A stretch of 64,000 bases of DNA from CAVQBP01 sp963740945 (GCA_963740945.1 CAVUGE010000043.1:93577-157576), one strand, 5' to 3'; positions 43,504-54,566 are shown, counted from the first letter of the stretch. Notes: generated from the sequence alone by a model not told the origin. Numbers and translations: made by a program.

Positions 43504-46500
43504 ATGAATAAAAAAATAATTCTTTTATTATGTTCTGTCTCAATATTCTTTTTCTTATCCTTTACACAATTTTTTACCTGACCAATCAAGTTGTTACAAA
43601 CCAAAATTCAAGGCTTAATTCTTCAAGTGAAAATAAAAAGGAATGGCATGAAATCGACTCACTGGAAAATAAGGGGCTTACAAGATCAGCTCTAAATATA
43701 GTTGATCAGATATATAATAAATCTTTAATAGAAAATAATTCTCCCCAGCTTATAAAATCATTAATCTTTAAATTAAAATATACTAACTATACAGAGGAAA
43801 ACAGCACTAAGAAAATTATTTATCAAATTCAAAATACAATAGATTCTTCAAGTTTTCCGGCAAAGCCCATTTTACAATCTATACTTGCCGATGCTTTCTG
43901 GCAGTACTACCAGCAAAACCGTTATAAATTCATTAACAGAACAGAGGCGATAAATTTTAATAATAACGATTTCGAAACATGGGATCTTTTCAGGCTCTTA
44001 AAAGAAATTATAAATTTATACCAGGCTTCATTATCGAACTCCGACAGCTTAAAGAATACTTCTGTTTCCGATTTTAAGGATATACTGGTATTATATAAGG
44101 ATAGGAGTTACCTGCGGCCGACCTTATATGATTTCCTTGCAAACCGTGCGCTTGATTTTTATACGAACCAAGAAGCTTCTGTTACCGAACCTGTCTTTAA
44201 GTTTGAGTTAAAAGATCCCCATGCCTTTTTACCAGTTGACCAATTTATAAATATTAATTTTCATACAAAGGATTCTCTTTCCTTAAAATTTTACGCCGTT
44301 CAAATTCTGCAGAATTTAATTTCATTTCATTTAAATGATCCGGTTAAAGATCCTTTAATCGATATAGATCTTAAAAGGTTAAATTTTGTAAGAGCCAATA
44401 GTGTTATCGAATATAAGGACAGTTTATATCTTAACGCTTTAAATGGAATGGAAAATAAGTATGCAGGAGTTCCTTTTTCTTCTCTAATCTTATATAACAA
44501 GGCAATTTATTATTATGAAAAAGGGAATCAATTTGAGCCTGAAACTGCAATTCAATACAAGTGGGATAAGAAAAAAGCATACGATATATGCGATAATGCA
44601 ATTGAAAAATACCCTGCTTCAGCAGGAGCGGAAGCATGTGCTTCATTGAAAAGTCAGATAAGTAATAAAAATTTAAGTTTTAGAGTTGAGTACGCAAATA
44701 TTATAGATCAACCTTTTAGAGTACTGGTTCAGTATACCAATGTAAGTAAAATTTATTTTCGAGTAATTCCCTGGAATGAATCAAAAGAAAAGGAAGCAGA
44801 TAAATTAAAGGGCAAATCTTTAATAGATTATTTTAGAAGTCAGACGGGGATTAAAGAATGGAGCACTAACCTTCCGGATGAAAAAGATTTCCAGCCGCAT
44901 TCAGTTGAAGCTGCAGTACCCGCATTAGAACCGGGTCAATATTTGATTTTGATTGGAACCGGTAAAGAATTTTCCTACCAGGAAAATGCTGTCGCTTATA
45001 ATTATGCATGGGTTACTAATTTAAGTTACATTTATAAATCAGACGGGAGTAAAATTCAACTTTTTGTGCTTGATAGAAAATCCGGTCATCCGGTTAAGGA
45101 GGCAAAGATAAGTTTGTTCCGTCAAAGTTATGACGGCAGGAGCAGCAATTATAAGCAGGAATTAATTGAATCGGGAGCAACTGATCGAACCGGTTCTTTT
45201 ATATTTAAATATTCACCCGGTAAATTTTATAATTTCCAGGTTCTTCTTGAAAAAGGAAAAGATAAATTCTTATCTAAAAACATTTATTCCAATTATCAAA
45301 ATCATAACAGCAGAATAGTAACTAAAACATTTTTCTTTTTAGACAGAGCAATCTATCGTCCCGGTCAAACTGTTTTCTTTAAAGGATTGATGATGGAAAC
45401 CGATGGGAAAAAAGTAAATAATCTAAAGACTAATACTTCTACAACGGTAGAGTTTTATGATGTAAATAATCAGAAGATTTCAGAACTCAAATTGAAAACT
45501 AATGATTATGGTACTTTTAACGGCAAATTTATTGCTCCTTCCGGTGTTCTAACAGGTGTTATGTCTATTAGAAATGAAACCGGAGCAGAGTCATTTCGTG
45601 TTGAGGAATATAAACGGCCTCAGTTTGAAGTCAAGCTAAATAAAATTGAAGGTGATTATTCTCTAAATGATACTGTAAATATATCCGGCTATGCTAAAAC
45701 CTATTCTGGTGTAAACCTTGATAATGCAACGGTAAAATATAGGGTCGTTAGAAGAGCCATAATTCCTTTTTGGTGGTATTGGAGACCTAATAAACCTGAT
45801 ATGGAAATCATAAATGGAGAAGCAAAAACAGATAGTGAAGGTAAGTTTAACTTTGATTTCCGGTTGATCCCGGACCTTTCGTATTCGAGGAAGGAAAATA
45901 CAATTTTTAATTATACCGTATATGTTGATGTCGTTGATATTACCGGTGAAACACATAGCTCAGAAATATCAGTGAGTGCGGGATATATCTCTTTGCTGGC
46001 AGATATTCAAATCCCGGAAACGATCAATAAACTTGACACAAATAAATATAAGGTTACAAGTACAAATTTAAGCGGTCAGTTTCAGCCGGCAAAATTCAAT
46101 GTTAAAGTTTACCGGCTTATTGAACCAGAAAGAGTTTTTAGAAAAAGATTATGGGAAAAGCCCGATCAGTTTATTTTATCCAAACAAGAATATTATAAAC
46201 TATTCCCGCACGATGTTTATAATGATGAAGATAAAATCTATAATTGGGAAAAAGGGAAGCAAGTTTTTGAGACTTCGTTTACAACATCAGACAGTTCATA
46301 TCTGAATATCAATAAAGAAATAAAAAAATGGAAAATTGGAAGTTATCTTTTAGCTGCAGAAACCAAAGATAAAAATGGAACACCTATTGAACTAAAGAAA
46401 TATTTTACCATATATGACCCATCAACAGATGAAGTTCCAATAAATAGTGCAAATTGGTTAGCAGAAATAAAAACCTCAGGGGAGCCGGGAGAAACTGCCG

Positions 46501-47546
46501 AATTATTGATTGGTTCTGCATTAAACGATGTCAAAATTCTCTATGAACTTGAATATGATGGGAAAATTATTCATTCCGAATGGTTAACAATTGCCGATGA
46601 ACAGCAGAAAATTGAAATACCAATTAAGGAAGAATACAGGGGTAATTTAATTGCGAACTTTATTTCAACTGTCAACAATGAAAACATTTATAAAAAAGTA
46701 ATTATAAATATTCCATGGACAAATAAGCATTTAAATATTTCCCTGGAAACCTTCCGGAACAAAATAACACCGGGTGGAAAAGAAGAATGGAAAGTCAGAA
46801 TAACCGGCTCAAAGGGGGAGAAGGAAACTGCCGAAATGCTTGCTTCTATGTATGATGCATCACTAGATGCTTTTGCAGTTAATAACTGGAATTTTGATGT
46901 TTATCCTGAATATTCATATGGCAGAACTGATTGGAACACTGATAATTCGTTTACATCAAATTTTTCCATGTTATTTGAATCAGGCTGGAATCAATTAATT
47001 AATTTTCCTCCAATGCATTATAATCAATTAAATTATTTTGGATTTAGCTTATTCAATTTTGGATATGCAAAGAGGAATCCGATATATTTTAAGTCTGATT
47101 TTAAAGCTGCACCGGTTAGCCCTACAAGTGAGGCAATGTCAATTACTGCCCTCCAAGATGTAACTAATATAACAGCAACCGGAATAAATGAAACAAAAAA
47201 AGAAGAAAAGAAAACTGAGGTTAATTTTGAAGATATTTCCGCAAGGAAAAATTTAAATGAAACTGCATTCTTTTATCCTGATCTTCAAACAGATGAAAAT
47301 GGGGATATTATTATTTCATTTACAGCACCGGAAGCCTTAACCCGCTGGAAATTTATGGCATTTGCACATACTAAAGATTTAAAATACGGATTGATTACCA
47401 AAGAGACCGTAACTCAAAAAGAATTAATGATTCAGCCGAATCCTCCCCGGTTTTTTAGAGAGGGTGATACAGTTTATTTCACTGCCAAAGTTTCAAACCT
47501 TTCGGAAAATGATTTATCAGGTTCGGCGGCTCTTAATGCTTTATAA
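43504..47546 (+). CDS. Alpha-2-macroglobulin family protein, N-terminal and central part (frame broken)
   Basis: A signal peptide starts at the ATG at 43504 after AGGAAAG (MNKKIILLLCSVSIFFFLSF) but its frame stops at 43578. One missing T in a T6 run near 43570 would join it to the long frame (43530-47546), which continues YLTNQVVTNQNSRLNSS. The 1338-residue piece has an N-terminal helical region, then MG-type beta domains (FFLDRAIYRPGQTVFFKGLM; FRVEEYKRPQFEVKL; YSLNDTVNISGYAKTYSG). The final part is TAFFYPDLQTDENGDIIISFTAPEALTRWKFMAFAHT, the usual A2M domain before the thioester domain. These are periplasmic or surface protease traps. Confidence 0.85.
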
Positions 47547-48723
47547 TTCTTTTTCAATGCAGCCAATAGATAGTCTTTTAGGAAATGATAATGCAACTAT
47601 TAACTTCGAGATTAAAAAGAATCAAAGCACCGGTATAAGCTGGAAACTTCATATCCCTGTAGGAATGGGTGATGCTGTAACCTATAAGGTACTTGCAAAA
47701 GCAGACAACTTTTCAGATGGTGAGGAAAATGCTCTGCCGGTTTTACCTAATAGGATGCTTGTTACGGAATCCTTACCTCTTCCTTTAAAAGGAATGTCAA
47801 CAAAAACTTTTGTTTTGGATAAATTAAAGAACAATAAATCAACGACGCTTAAAAATTACAAATTAACTTTTGAGTTCACTTCAAATCCTGCATGGTATGC
47901 AATCCAGGCTCTTCCGTATTTAATGGAGTATCCATATGAATGTTCGGAGCAGATTTTCAGTCGTTTTTATGCTAACAGCATTGCATCTCATATTGCCAAT
48001 TCAAGTCCTAAAGTAAAAGCGGTTTTCGAAAGCTGGAAGAATACAGATAGCAAGGCTCTTCTTTCAAATCTTGAGAAAAACCAGGATTTAAAAAACATAC
48101 TGCTTGAAGAAACTCCTTGGGTTTTAAATGCACATGATGAAACCGAAAGGAAAAAACGAGTGGGACTGCTTTTTGATATTTCACATATGGCAGGAGAATT
48201 AAGTAGTGCAGAACAGAAGCTCCGGGATTTTCAGCTTGCCAACGGCGGCTGGCCCTGGTTTCCCGGAATGCCTGAAAACAGATATATAACGCAGCATATC
48301 GTTGCAGGCATGGGACACCTTGATAGATTGGGAATTAAAAATATTCGAAATAATGATTTAACATGGAATATGCTTAAGAAAGCTATCGATTATATTGATA
48401 TAAAAATGAATGAAGATTATCAGGACCTTATAGAGCACAAAGCCGATTTATCTCAAAAGAATATCAGTTATATTCAAATTCAATATTTATATGCAAGATC
48501 ATATTATCCGGATATACCTGTTCCCGATAATTTCAAAAAAGCTTTTGAATACTGGAAAAGCCAGGCGCAAACTTACTGGTTGTCAAATAACAAGTATATG
48601 CAGGGGATGATTGCTCTTGCACTTTTTAGAACAGATGATAAGAAAACAGCTAATGAGATAGTAAAATCGTTGAAAGAAAATGCGGTTTATAATGATGAGA
48701 TGGGGATGTACTTTCAAAAATGA
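47464..48723 (+). CDS. Alpha-2-macroglobulin family protein, thioester domain part
   Basis: True coding begins near 47535, where one extra base shifts the frame out of the preceding piece (GSAAL then MLYNSFSMQPIDSLLG). The thioester motif Cys-Ser-Glu-Gln is intact in YPYECSEQIFSRFYANS (47941-47952). In active members this Cys and Gln form the reactive bond that captures attacking proteases. The helical thioester-domain repeats follow (FQLANGGWPWFPGMPENRYITQHIVAGMGHL). The frame ends at 48723 because of another extra base. Confidence 0.85.
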   Translation: MIQFISLPKFQTFRKMIYQVRRLLMLYNSFSMQPIDSLLGNDNATINFEIKKNQSTGISWKLHIPVGMGDAVTYKVLAKADNFSDGEENALPVLPNRMLVTESLPLPLKGMSTKTFVLDKLKNNKSTTLKNYKLTFEFTSNPAWYAIQALPYLMEYPYECSEQIFSRFYANSIASHIANSSPKVKAVFESWKNTDSKALLSNLEKNQDLKNILLEETPWVLNAHDETERKKRVGLLFDISHMAGELSSAEQKLRDFQLANGGWPWFPGMPENRYITQHIVAGMGHLDRLGIKNIRNNDLTWNMLKKAIDYIDIKMNEDYQDLIEHKADLSQKNISYIQIQYLYARSYYPDIPVPDNFKKAFEYWKSQAQTYWLSNNKYMQGMIALALFRTDDKKTANEIVKSLKENAVYNDEMGMYFQK

Positions 48724-49582
48724 AAACGGCTGGTACTGGTATCAAGCGCCAATTGAAACTCAGGCATTATTAATTGAGGCTTTTGATGAAATTTCTAAAG
48801 ATGAAAACTCCGTAGATTTAATGAAAATATGGTTATTAAAACAAAAGCAGGTACAGGACTGGAGAACAACAAAAGCAACTGCAGATGCCTGTTATGCCCT
48901 TTTATTACGAGGAGAAGATTGGCTCTCCGAAAACAAACCGGCTACTATTGTTGTCGGCAATCAGGTTATCGATCAAAGCAAATTTGAAGGTTCAAATAAA
49001 CCGGAAGCAGGGACAGGATATTTCAGAACTTCCTGGAATGATGATCAAATTAAACCTGATATGGGTAAAGTGACTGTTACAAATAATAATAAAGTAGTTG
49101 CGTGGGGCTCTTTATACTGGCAATATTTTGAACAGCTTGATAAAATCACGCCGTCAAAATCGCCATTAAATATAAATAAAAAATTATTTCTACAGGAGAA
49201 TACATCAACCGGTCCCAAGATTTCACCGGTTGATAATAATACAAAATTAGTTCCCGGAGATTTAATAAAAGTCCGCATTGAAATACGATCTGACCGTGAT
49301 ATGGAATTTATTCATCTGAAAGATATGAGAGCAGCCGGTTTAGAGCCTGTGAATATTATTTCAACGAGTAAATACCAGGATGGATTATGGTACTATGAAA
49401 GCACAAAAGATGCTTCAACAAATTTCTTCATAAATTATCTCCCGAAAGGTACCTATATTTTTGAATATGAGCTAAGAGTTACTTACAAAGGAAATTTTTC
49501 AAATGGAATAACTACAATTCAGAGCATGTATGCTCCTGAATTTTCAAGTCATTCGGAAGGAATAAGAGTAGAAGTAAAATAG
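48680..49582 (+). CDS. Alpha-2-macroglobulin family protein, C-terminal part
   Basis: True coding begins near 48713 (KNENGWYWYQAPIETQALLIEAF), directly continuing the previous frame if the extra C at about 48713 is removed. It covers the end of the thioester domain (WRTTKATADACYALLL) and the receptor-binding-like C-terminal domain (KVRIEIRSDRDMEFIHLKDMRAAGLEPVN; FINYLPKGTYIFEYELRVTYKGNFSNG). The end is normal for the family, so only the frame is damaged. The whole reconstructed protein would be about 2025 residues. Confidence 0.85.
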   Translation: MRFIMMRWGCTFKNENGWYWYQAPIETQALLIEAFDEISKDENSVDLMKIWLLKQKQVQDWRTTKATADACYALLLRGEDWLSENKPATIVVGNQVIDQSKFEGSNKPEAGTGYFRTSWNDDQIKPDMGKVTVTNNNKVVAWGSLYWQYFEQLDKITPSKSPLNINKKLFLQENTSTGPKISPVDNNTKLVPGDLIKVRIEIRSDRDMEFIHLKDMRAAGLEPVNIISTSKYQDGLWYYESTKDASTNFFINYLPKGTYIFEYELRVTYKGNFSNGITTIQSMYAPEFSSHSEGIRVEVK

Positions 49583-49761
49583 AAGGGAGAGATTTTAGAG
49601 GATTCAAAAGTATCGTAAATTCCAAACCCATCCCAACTATTAGTATTTTCTAATGAGTACCTGGAAAACTTGTGTTGTTCCAGCAGAGGCTTTAAGCTGC
49701 ATCAGTAACAATTTAGTTAAGGTAAAATCCTTTATATTATCCCTTCTTTTTATTAAGATAT

Positions 49762-51093
49762 ATGGCGATTAAAAACATCTTTAACAGTTCAAGATTCAAC
49801 CTGATGTTTCGTGCATTAAAGCATAAGAACTACAGATTGTTTGTCAGCGGACAAAGCCTTTCGTTAATAGGCACATGGATACAGCAGGTTGCAATGACAT
49901 GGCTGGTATACCGTCTAACTAATTCGGCATTTATGCTTGGAATAGTCGGGTTTTCAGGTCAGCTCCCTTTATTTATTATTGCTCCGTTAGCCGGTGTTTT
50001 TGCGGATAGATGGGATCGGCATAAGATGCTACTCTATACTCAATCACTTGCTTTGGTTCAGGCCCTGGTTCTTTCTGCTCTGGTTTTTACAGAAGTTGTT
50101 CACATCTGGCAATTAATTGTTTTGGCTGTATTGCTGGGAACAATAAATGCCTTTGATATGCCTATCCGCCAGGCTTTTGTTTCCGATATGATCAATGATA
50201 AGAAAGAAGATCTTGGAAATGCGATTGCATTAAATTCTTCAATGGTCAATGCTGCAAGGCTGGTTGGGCCATCAATTGCCGGAATATTAATAGCTACTGT
50301 TGGGGAAGGATGGTGTTTTTTGATCAATAGCTTAAGCTATGTAGCTGTCGTTGTTTCATTATTAAAAATGGATGTAAAATTTATTTCGAAAAGAAAAAAG
50401 GAATCAAAAATAGTTCAGGAACTAAAAGAAGGTTTCTCATATACTTTTGGATTCCCTCCTATTATGTACTTAATACTCTTGCTGGCAATTGTTAGTTTAA
50501 TGAGTAATTCATTAACGTTATTGTCTCCCGTGTTTGCAAAAGATTATTTACATGGAAATGCAAGTACCTTTGGATTTCTTATGGCTGGTTATGGCTCAGG
50601 AGCTCTAATTGGGGCTGTTTATCTTTTAAACAAAGAGAATGTCTTAGGTTTAGGAAAGCTTATTGCTTATGCAGTGATTCTTCTAAGCTTAAGTATGTTT
50701 GGAATGGCCTTTTCAAGGATCTTCATTCTATCGGTGGTATTGATGTTAACTGCCGGAACCGGAATGATGCTTCACATTGCTTCTGTTAATACCCTACTTC
50801 AAACTATTTCAGAAGAAAGCAAGAGAGGGAGGGTAATGAGTTTCTATGCAATGGCATTTAGAGGTATGAGTCCGTTCGGCAGTTTAATCGGCGGCAGCTT
50901 AGGCGGATGGATCGGTGCACCCCTGACTCTAATTATCGGAGCAGCAGCATCATTAAGCAGTGCACTTTTTTATCTGTCAAAATTACCTTTTATCAGACCA
51001 TTGGTAAAACCTATTTATGAAAGTCTTGGAATACTCCCCCAGCTTGCAAAAGGGGTCCAGGAGGCTACTGATAATGATACAAAGGCAAAATAA
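49762..51093 (+). CDS. MFS exporter (MFS_3 / EntS-like)
   Basis: 443 residues with twelve hydrophobic segments. The typical start RALKHKNYRLFVSGQSLSLIGTWIQQVAMTWLVYRLT, the A-like motif FADRWDRHKMLL and the second-half SKRGRVMSFYAMAFRGMSPFGSLIGG identify the MFS_3 group. These usually export small molecules such as siderophores or drugs. Substrate unknown. It stands alone, 180 bases after the alpha-2-macroglobulin gene and convergent with the gene at 51132. Confidence 0.88.
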   Translation: MAIKNIFNSSRFNLMFRALKHKNYRLFVSGQSLSLIGTWIQQVAMTWLVYRLTNSAFMLGIVGFSGQLPLFIIAPLAGVFADRWDRHKMLLYTQSLALVQALVLSALVFTEVVHIWQLIVLAVLLGTINAFDMPIRQAFVSDMINDKKEDLGNAIALNSSMVNAARLVGPSIAGILIATVGEGWCFLINSLSYVAVVVSLLKMDVKFISKRKKESKIVQELKEGFSYTFGFPPIMYLILLLAIVSLMSNSLTLLSPVFAKDYLHGNASTFGFLMAGYGSGALIGAVYLLNKENVLGLGKLIAYAVILLSLSMFGMAFSRIFILSVVLMLTAGTGMMLHIASVNTLLQTISEESKRGRVMSFYAMAFRGMSPFGSLIGGSLGGWIGAPLTLIIGAAASLSSALFYLSKLPFIRPLVKPIYESLGILPQLAKGVQEATDNDTKAK

Positions 51094-51131
51094 TTTATTT
51101 TGTCAAATCTATCTGTTCAGGATAAATTTAA

Positions 51132-52052
51132 TTATTCGTTCTCCATTATTTTATTTATTTTCTTTAAAGCTTTTTTTATAGAATTCTTATTTTTATTAAT
51201 ATCTTTCCATGGATCGGAGATTTTATCTAATCTTTCAAAGATATTTTGAATATTAAAGCTTTGTGAGTTAAGTTTCTTACCGGATAACTCATCCCATTCT
51301 ATTGGCGCTGCAATAGGAGCACCTTCTTTGGGCCTAACGGAATAGGGCGGCACAGCAGTTTGCGCATAAGCATTTCTTGCTGTGTCTAAAAATATTCTCC
51401 CTTTTCGTTTATTTTTTCTAACTTCTATTGTTAATCCCTTAGGATGATTTTTGGAAATCACTTTTGCAATATTCTGGCCAAATTCTCTTACGGTATCAAA
51501 GTTTTCCCTGGCATTTATTGGAATTACAACATGCAATCCCCTTGAACCTGTCGTCATTAAATAAGTATTTAATTTCAGTTCTTCAGTTAGAAACTTATAA
51601 AATATTTTGGCAGCTTTTTTAACAGAATTAAAATCAGTTTTTTTACCCGGAGGGTCTAAATCAAAAATTAACCGGTCAGGGTAATTAAGTTTTTGAATTT
51701 TACTTAACCATACGTGCGGTGTTATACATGCCTGATTTGCTAAATAAACTAAAGTTGCTTTATTATTACAAATTACATGATGTACATATCCGCCTTTCTT
51801 TTTAATTTTTTTTGTTTCTATCCACTTTGGAAAATAATCCGATGCATCTTTCTGAAAAAATGTTTCTCCCTTTAATCCATCCGGAAATCTAAGCATTGAA
51901 ACCGGGCGATCCTTAATATGCGGAATGATTACATCGGCAATTTTGTTATAATAATCTATCAAATCACCTTTAGTAATTTTGCTTTTGGGAAAGAATATCT
52001 TTTTTTCATTTGATGTATTAAAGGTGTATTTACCAAAATTCATTTTTCCCAT
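51132..52052 (-). CDS. LigD-type polymerase/primase domain, stand-alone
   Basis: 306 residues. Motifs are RPVSMLRFPDGLKGETFFQKDA, then RLIFDLDPPGKKTDF (the DxD metal pair), TTGSRGLHVVIPI (motif II with S-x-H) and GRIFLDTARNAYAQTAVPPYSVRPKEGAPIAAPIEWDEL (third Asp). This is the polymerase domain of the NHEJ enzyme LigD, without ligase or phosphoesterase domains. It adds nucleotides at broken DNA ends, usually with Ku. No Ku gene or ligase is in the window. It is followed on the same strand by nothing close; the upstream neighbour is the glycosylase at 52095. Confidence 0.92.
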   Translation of the reverse strand: MGKMNFGKYTFNTSNEKKIFFPKSKITKGDLIDYYNKIADVIIPHIKDRPVSMLRFPDGLKGETFFQKDASDYFPKWIETKKIKKKGGYVHHVICNNKATLVYLANQACITPHVWLSKIQKLNYPDRLIFDLDPPGKKTDFNSVKKAAKIFYKFLTEELKLNTYLMTTGSRGLHVVIPINARENFDTVREFGQNIAKVISKNHPKGLTIEVRKNKRKGRIFLDTARNAYAQTAVPPYSVRPKEGAPIAAPIEWDELSGKKLNSQSFNIQNIFERLDKISDPWKDINKNKNSIKKALKKINKIMENE

Positions 52053-52094
52053 TTTTTTATCCTTTATCCTATCTTACTACATATTCCGTAAAGG

Positions 52095-52787
52095 TTAATC
52101 CTTAGTTAAAGTCAAAAGCTCTTTATATTTTTTAATGAAATCATTAAGTCTTTTCCTTCTATACTGCATAATGAACCTTGGATGCTCAAGAAATTCAATT
52201 CTCTTAAAAAATCTGATTTCTTCATTTATTTCCTTTAAGTAGATATAATTCTTCATGCCTAAGGAGATAACTAGTTCTTCCTTTGCACCAAATCCGATTT
52301 GTTCTTTTATATAAGAAATTATCTTTGGCTTCAATTGAATGTAAATCTTTCTGTCATCATAGAAATTATAATTTTTCCGATCTTTCAAAATTGCAAGAGG
52401 ATAGACTGCCGATATAAAGAATTTTGAATAGAACTTTTCAGCTCCTCCCAAAATATTTATAATTTCATATACAAATTGACTGGATAGTTCTCGTTTATTA
52501 CCAAGATCATTTTCTATTCCGCAGTATTTCCGGAGTGCGACGGGATCTGTAAAATTTATTCCTGTCATACCACCTCCGAACCTTCCGGGATTTATTCCGA
52601 AAATAAAATACCTTGAATTATCATCATTATAGAATTTACTAAAGAAACTGCCGGCTATCATCTTTATAGCTTCATTCTCATAAGGATTTACAATTTCAAT
52701 GTTTGAAGGAAGGTCTATAGGTCTTTTAAGATTTAAATAGAAATCCTGAGCTTTTTTTCCGAAAGATTCGTTTCTGAAAGATGACAT
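52095..52787 (-). CDS. Uracil-DNA glycosylase family protein, SMUG2/DUF4918 type
   Basis: 230 residues. The N-terminal half has YFIFGINPGRFGGGMTGINFTDP, which is the family's G-x-N-P-G motif. The C-terminal half has KRIEFLEHPRFIMQYRRKRLNDFI, matching the H-P-R motif that replaces the usual base-flipping loop. Both are typical of SMUG2-like enzymes (DUF4918), which remove uracil or damaged pyrimidines. It lies 42 bases upstream of the LigD-type polymerase on the same strand, so the two repair genes are probably co-transcribed. Confidence 0.82.
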   Translation of the reverse strand: MSSFRNESFGKKAQDFYLNLKRPIDLPSNIEIVNPYENEAIKMIAGSFFSKFYNDDNSRYFIFGINPGRFGGGMTGINFTDPVALRKYCGIENDLGNKRELSSQFVYEIINILGGAEKFYSKFFISAVYPLAILKDRKNYNFYDDRKIYIQLKPKIISYIKEQIGFGAKEELVISLGMKNYIYLKEINEEIRFFKRIEFLEHPRFIMQYRRKRLNDFIKKYKELLTLTKD

Positions 52788-52878
52788 CTTTTATCAATTA
52801 TTACTAATTATTGAAAGAATTTCAATTCTATAATATAACTTTTCTAAAAGAGTAAAGATGTCATCTTTTAACTGATCC

Positions 52879-53415
52879 TTATTTATGTTTTCCTTCCATT
52901 TTTTCATCCGGCCTCTTCTGCATAGGTATCATCATCTCCTGCATCGCATTCATATCAGAAAATCCCCAGTGTTCTGCAATCTTTCCATCTTTTACTACAA
53001 AGATATCAACTCCTGGAAAAGATACCATGTTGTTGGTGGGGGGCATCCCCATTAATGTATCCTCTAATGTACCTTTTGCAGTATTGTAAACCATCACTGT
53101 GTCGCCGGTAATAGCAACGGCATAGATTGTAGTTTTTAAGTCGGGAATTGCTTTATGGAAAGCACGGAATATTTCTTTAACCGCATCCAGCCCCCTGGCT
53201 TTAGTATGCACTGTATCAACCTGGTGGTCGACAAAATCTGCTGTTGTTAAACTATCCAGTGCATCGGTATCACCATGATCAAAAGCATCCAAAGCTTTAT
53301 ATACAACCGGTTTTATATTTGAAACCATCCTGTTTTCTTCCCCCGCTTTTTGACAAGAACTGAAAATAAACAACATCACCAGAGGTAGAAGTAATGACGG
53401 ATAAATTTTCTTCAT
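52879..53415 (-). CDS. Lipoprotein with SnoaL-like (ester cyclase) fold
   Basis: 178 residues. The lipoprotein signal MKKIYPSLLLPLVMLFIFSSC is followed by a SnoaL-like domain: ALDAFDHGDTDALDSLTTADFVDHQVDT, GLDAVKEIFRAFHKAIPDLKTTIYAVAITGDTV and VVKDGKIAEHWGFSDMNAM. The conserved His and Asp positions of ester cyclases are present. The usual role is unclear; many members bind small hydrophobic molecules. It ends in a Lys/Met-rich tail. It is transcribed separately from its neighbours. Confidence 0.8.
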   Translation of the reverse strand: MKKIYPSLLLPLVMLFIFSSCQKAGEENRMVSNIKPVVYKALDAFDHGDTDALDSLTTADFVDHQVDTVHTKARGLDAVKEIFRAFHKAIPDLKTTIYAVAITGDTVMVYNTAKGTLEDTLMGMPPTNNMVSFPGVDIFVVKDGKIAEHWGFSDMNAMQEMMIPMQKRPDEKMEGKHK

Positions 53416-53572
53416 AACTTAACCCTTCTTTTTGTTATTGATTATTTTATTTAATATGACACAACAAGAGATGCTTATTCATTTCATTTACAAGGAAGCG
53501 GGTAAAGTTAACTTAAAACATAGCCTATGTCAATAAAATTTTTTATAATAGATTGTAAAAAAAGGCTTATAA

Positions 53573-54553
53573 ATGAAAGTTGTAATTATCGACAAACCTG
53601 GAGGAGTGGGAAACTTAAAATTTGGAACCGTTGATAAACCGGTAATAAATGAAAATGAAATTTTAGTAAAAGTAAAAGCTGCGGGATTAAACCGTGCTGA
53701 TATTTTACAGCGCCAGGGTAAATATCCGCCTCCCGATGGAGCAAGCGATATATTAGGGTTGGAAATTTCAGGTGAGGTTGATGAATTGGGAGGAAATGTT
53801 TCTAAGTGGAAGGTTGGAGATAATGTTTTCGGACTAATTCCAGGCGGCGGTTATGCAGAATATGCTAAAATTCATAAAGATATGGCTATTAAAAAGCCGG
53901 AAGAAATAAGTTTTGAAGAAGCTGCTGCGGTTCCTGAAGTTTTCCTAACTGCATACCAGGCTCTTTTCTGGAATGCCCGAATAAAGAAAGATGATTATGT
54001 TTTAATTCATGCCGGGGCTAGTGGGGTAGGAACTGCTGCTATACAACTTGTTAAAGATTTTGGAGCATATGCAATTATTACTGCATCAAAGGGTAAACTA
54101 CATATTTGTCTATCGCTGGGTGCTGAAAAAGCAATCGATTATAAATCGGAACAGTTTGATGAAGAAGTTCTAAGTTTTACTAATAACATCGGTGTTGATA
54201 TTATTATCGATTTTATTGGTGCAGATTATTTTGAAAAAAACATTAGGAGCTTAAATCAAAATGGGAAATTAATTTTTCTTGCTTCCTTGAGTGGTTCTAA
54301 AATTCAAGAAGTTGACATTAGGAAAATTATGTCTAAATGGATTTCAATTATCGGTTCAACTCTAAGGACTAGAAGCCTCGATTATCAAATAAAATTATCT
54401 CAGGAATTTGCAGATTATTCTTTGCCAAAATTCAAAACCGGAAAATTAAAACCTGTAATTGATAAAGTTTTTAACTGGAAAGATGTTGCTGATGCTCATA
54501 GATATCTGGAAGATAATAAAAATATCGGGAAATTAGTCTTAAAAATAGATTAA
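53573..54553 (+). CDS. NAD(P)H quinone oxidoreductase, zinc-independent MDR (PIG3-like)
   Basis: 326 residues. The N-terminal GroES-like domain has GLNRADILQRQGKYPPPDGASDILGLEISGEV, which is the PIG3 quinone oxidoreductase signature. No zinc-binding Cys cluster is present. The Rossmann motif is VLIHAGASGVGTAAIQL. The C-terminus (KPVIDKVFNWKDVADAHRYLEDNKNIGKLVL) is typical. It reduces quinones with NAD(P)H in the cytoplasm. Length is normal. It is a single gene, followed by a transporter relic on the opposite strand. Confidence 0.92.
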   Translation: MKVVIIDKPGGVGNLKFGTVDKPVINENEILVKVKAAGLNRADILQRQGKYPPPDGASDILGLEISGEVDELGGNVSKWKVGDNVFGLIPGGGYAEYAKIHKDMAIKKPEEISFEEAAAVPEVFLTAYQALFWNARIKKDDYVLIHAGASGVGTAAIQLVKDFGAYAIITASKGKLHICLSLGAEKAIDYKSEQFDEEVLSFTNNIGVDIIIDFIGADYFEKNIRSLNQNGKLIFLASLSGSKIQEVDIRKIMSKWISIIGSTLRTRSLDYQIKLSQEFADYSLPKFKTGKLKPVIDKVFNWKDVADAHRYLEDNKNIGKLVLKID

Positions 54554-54566
54554 AAGAATAATTGAA

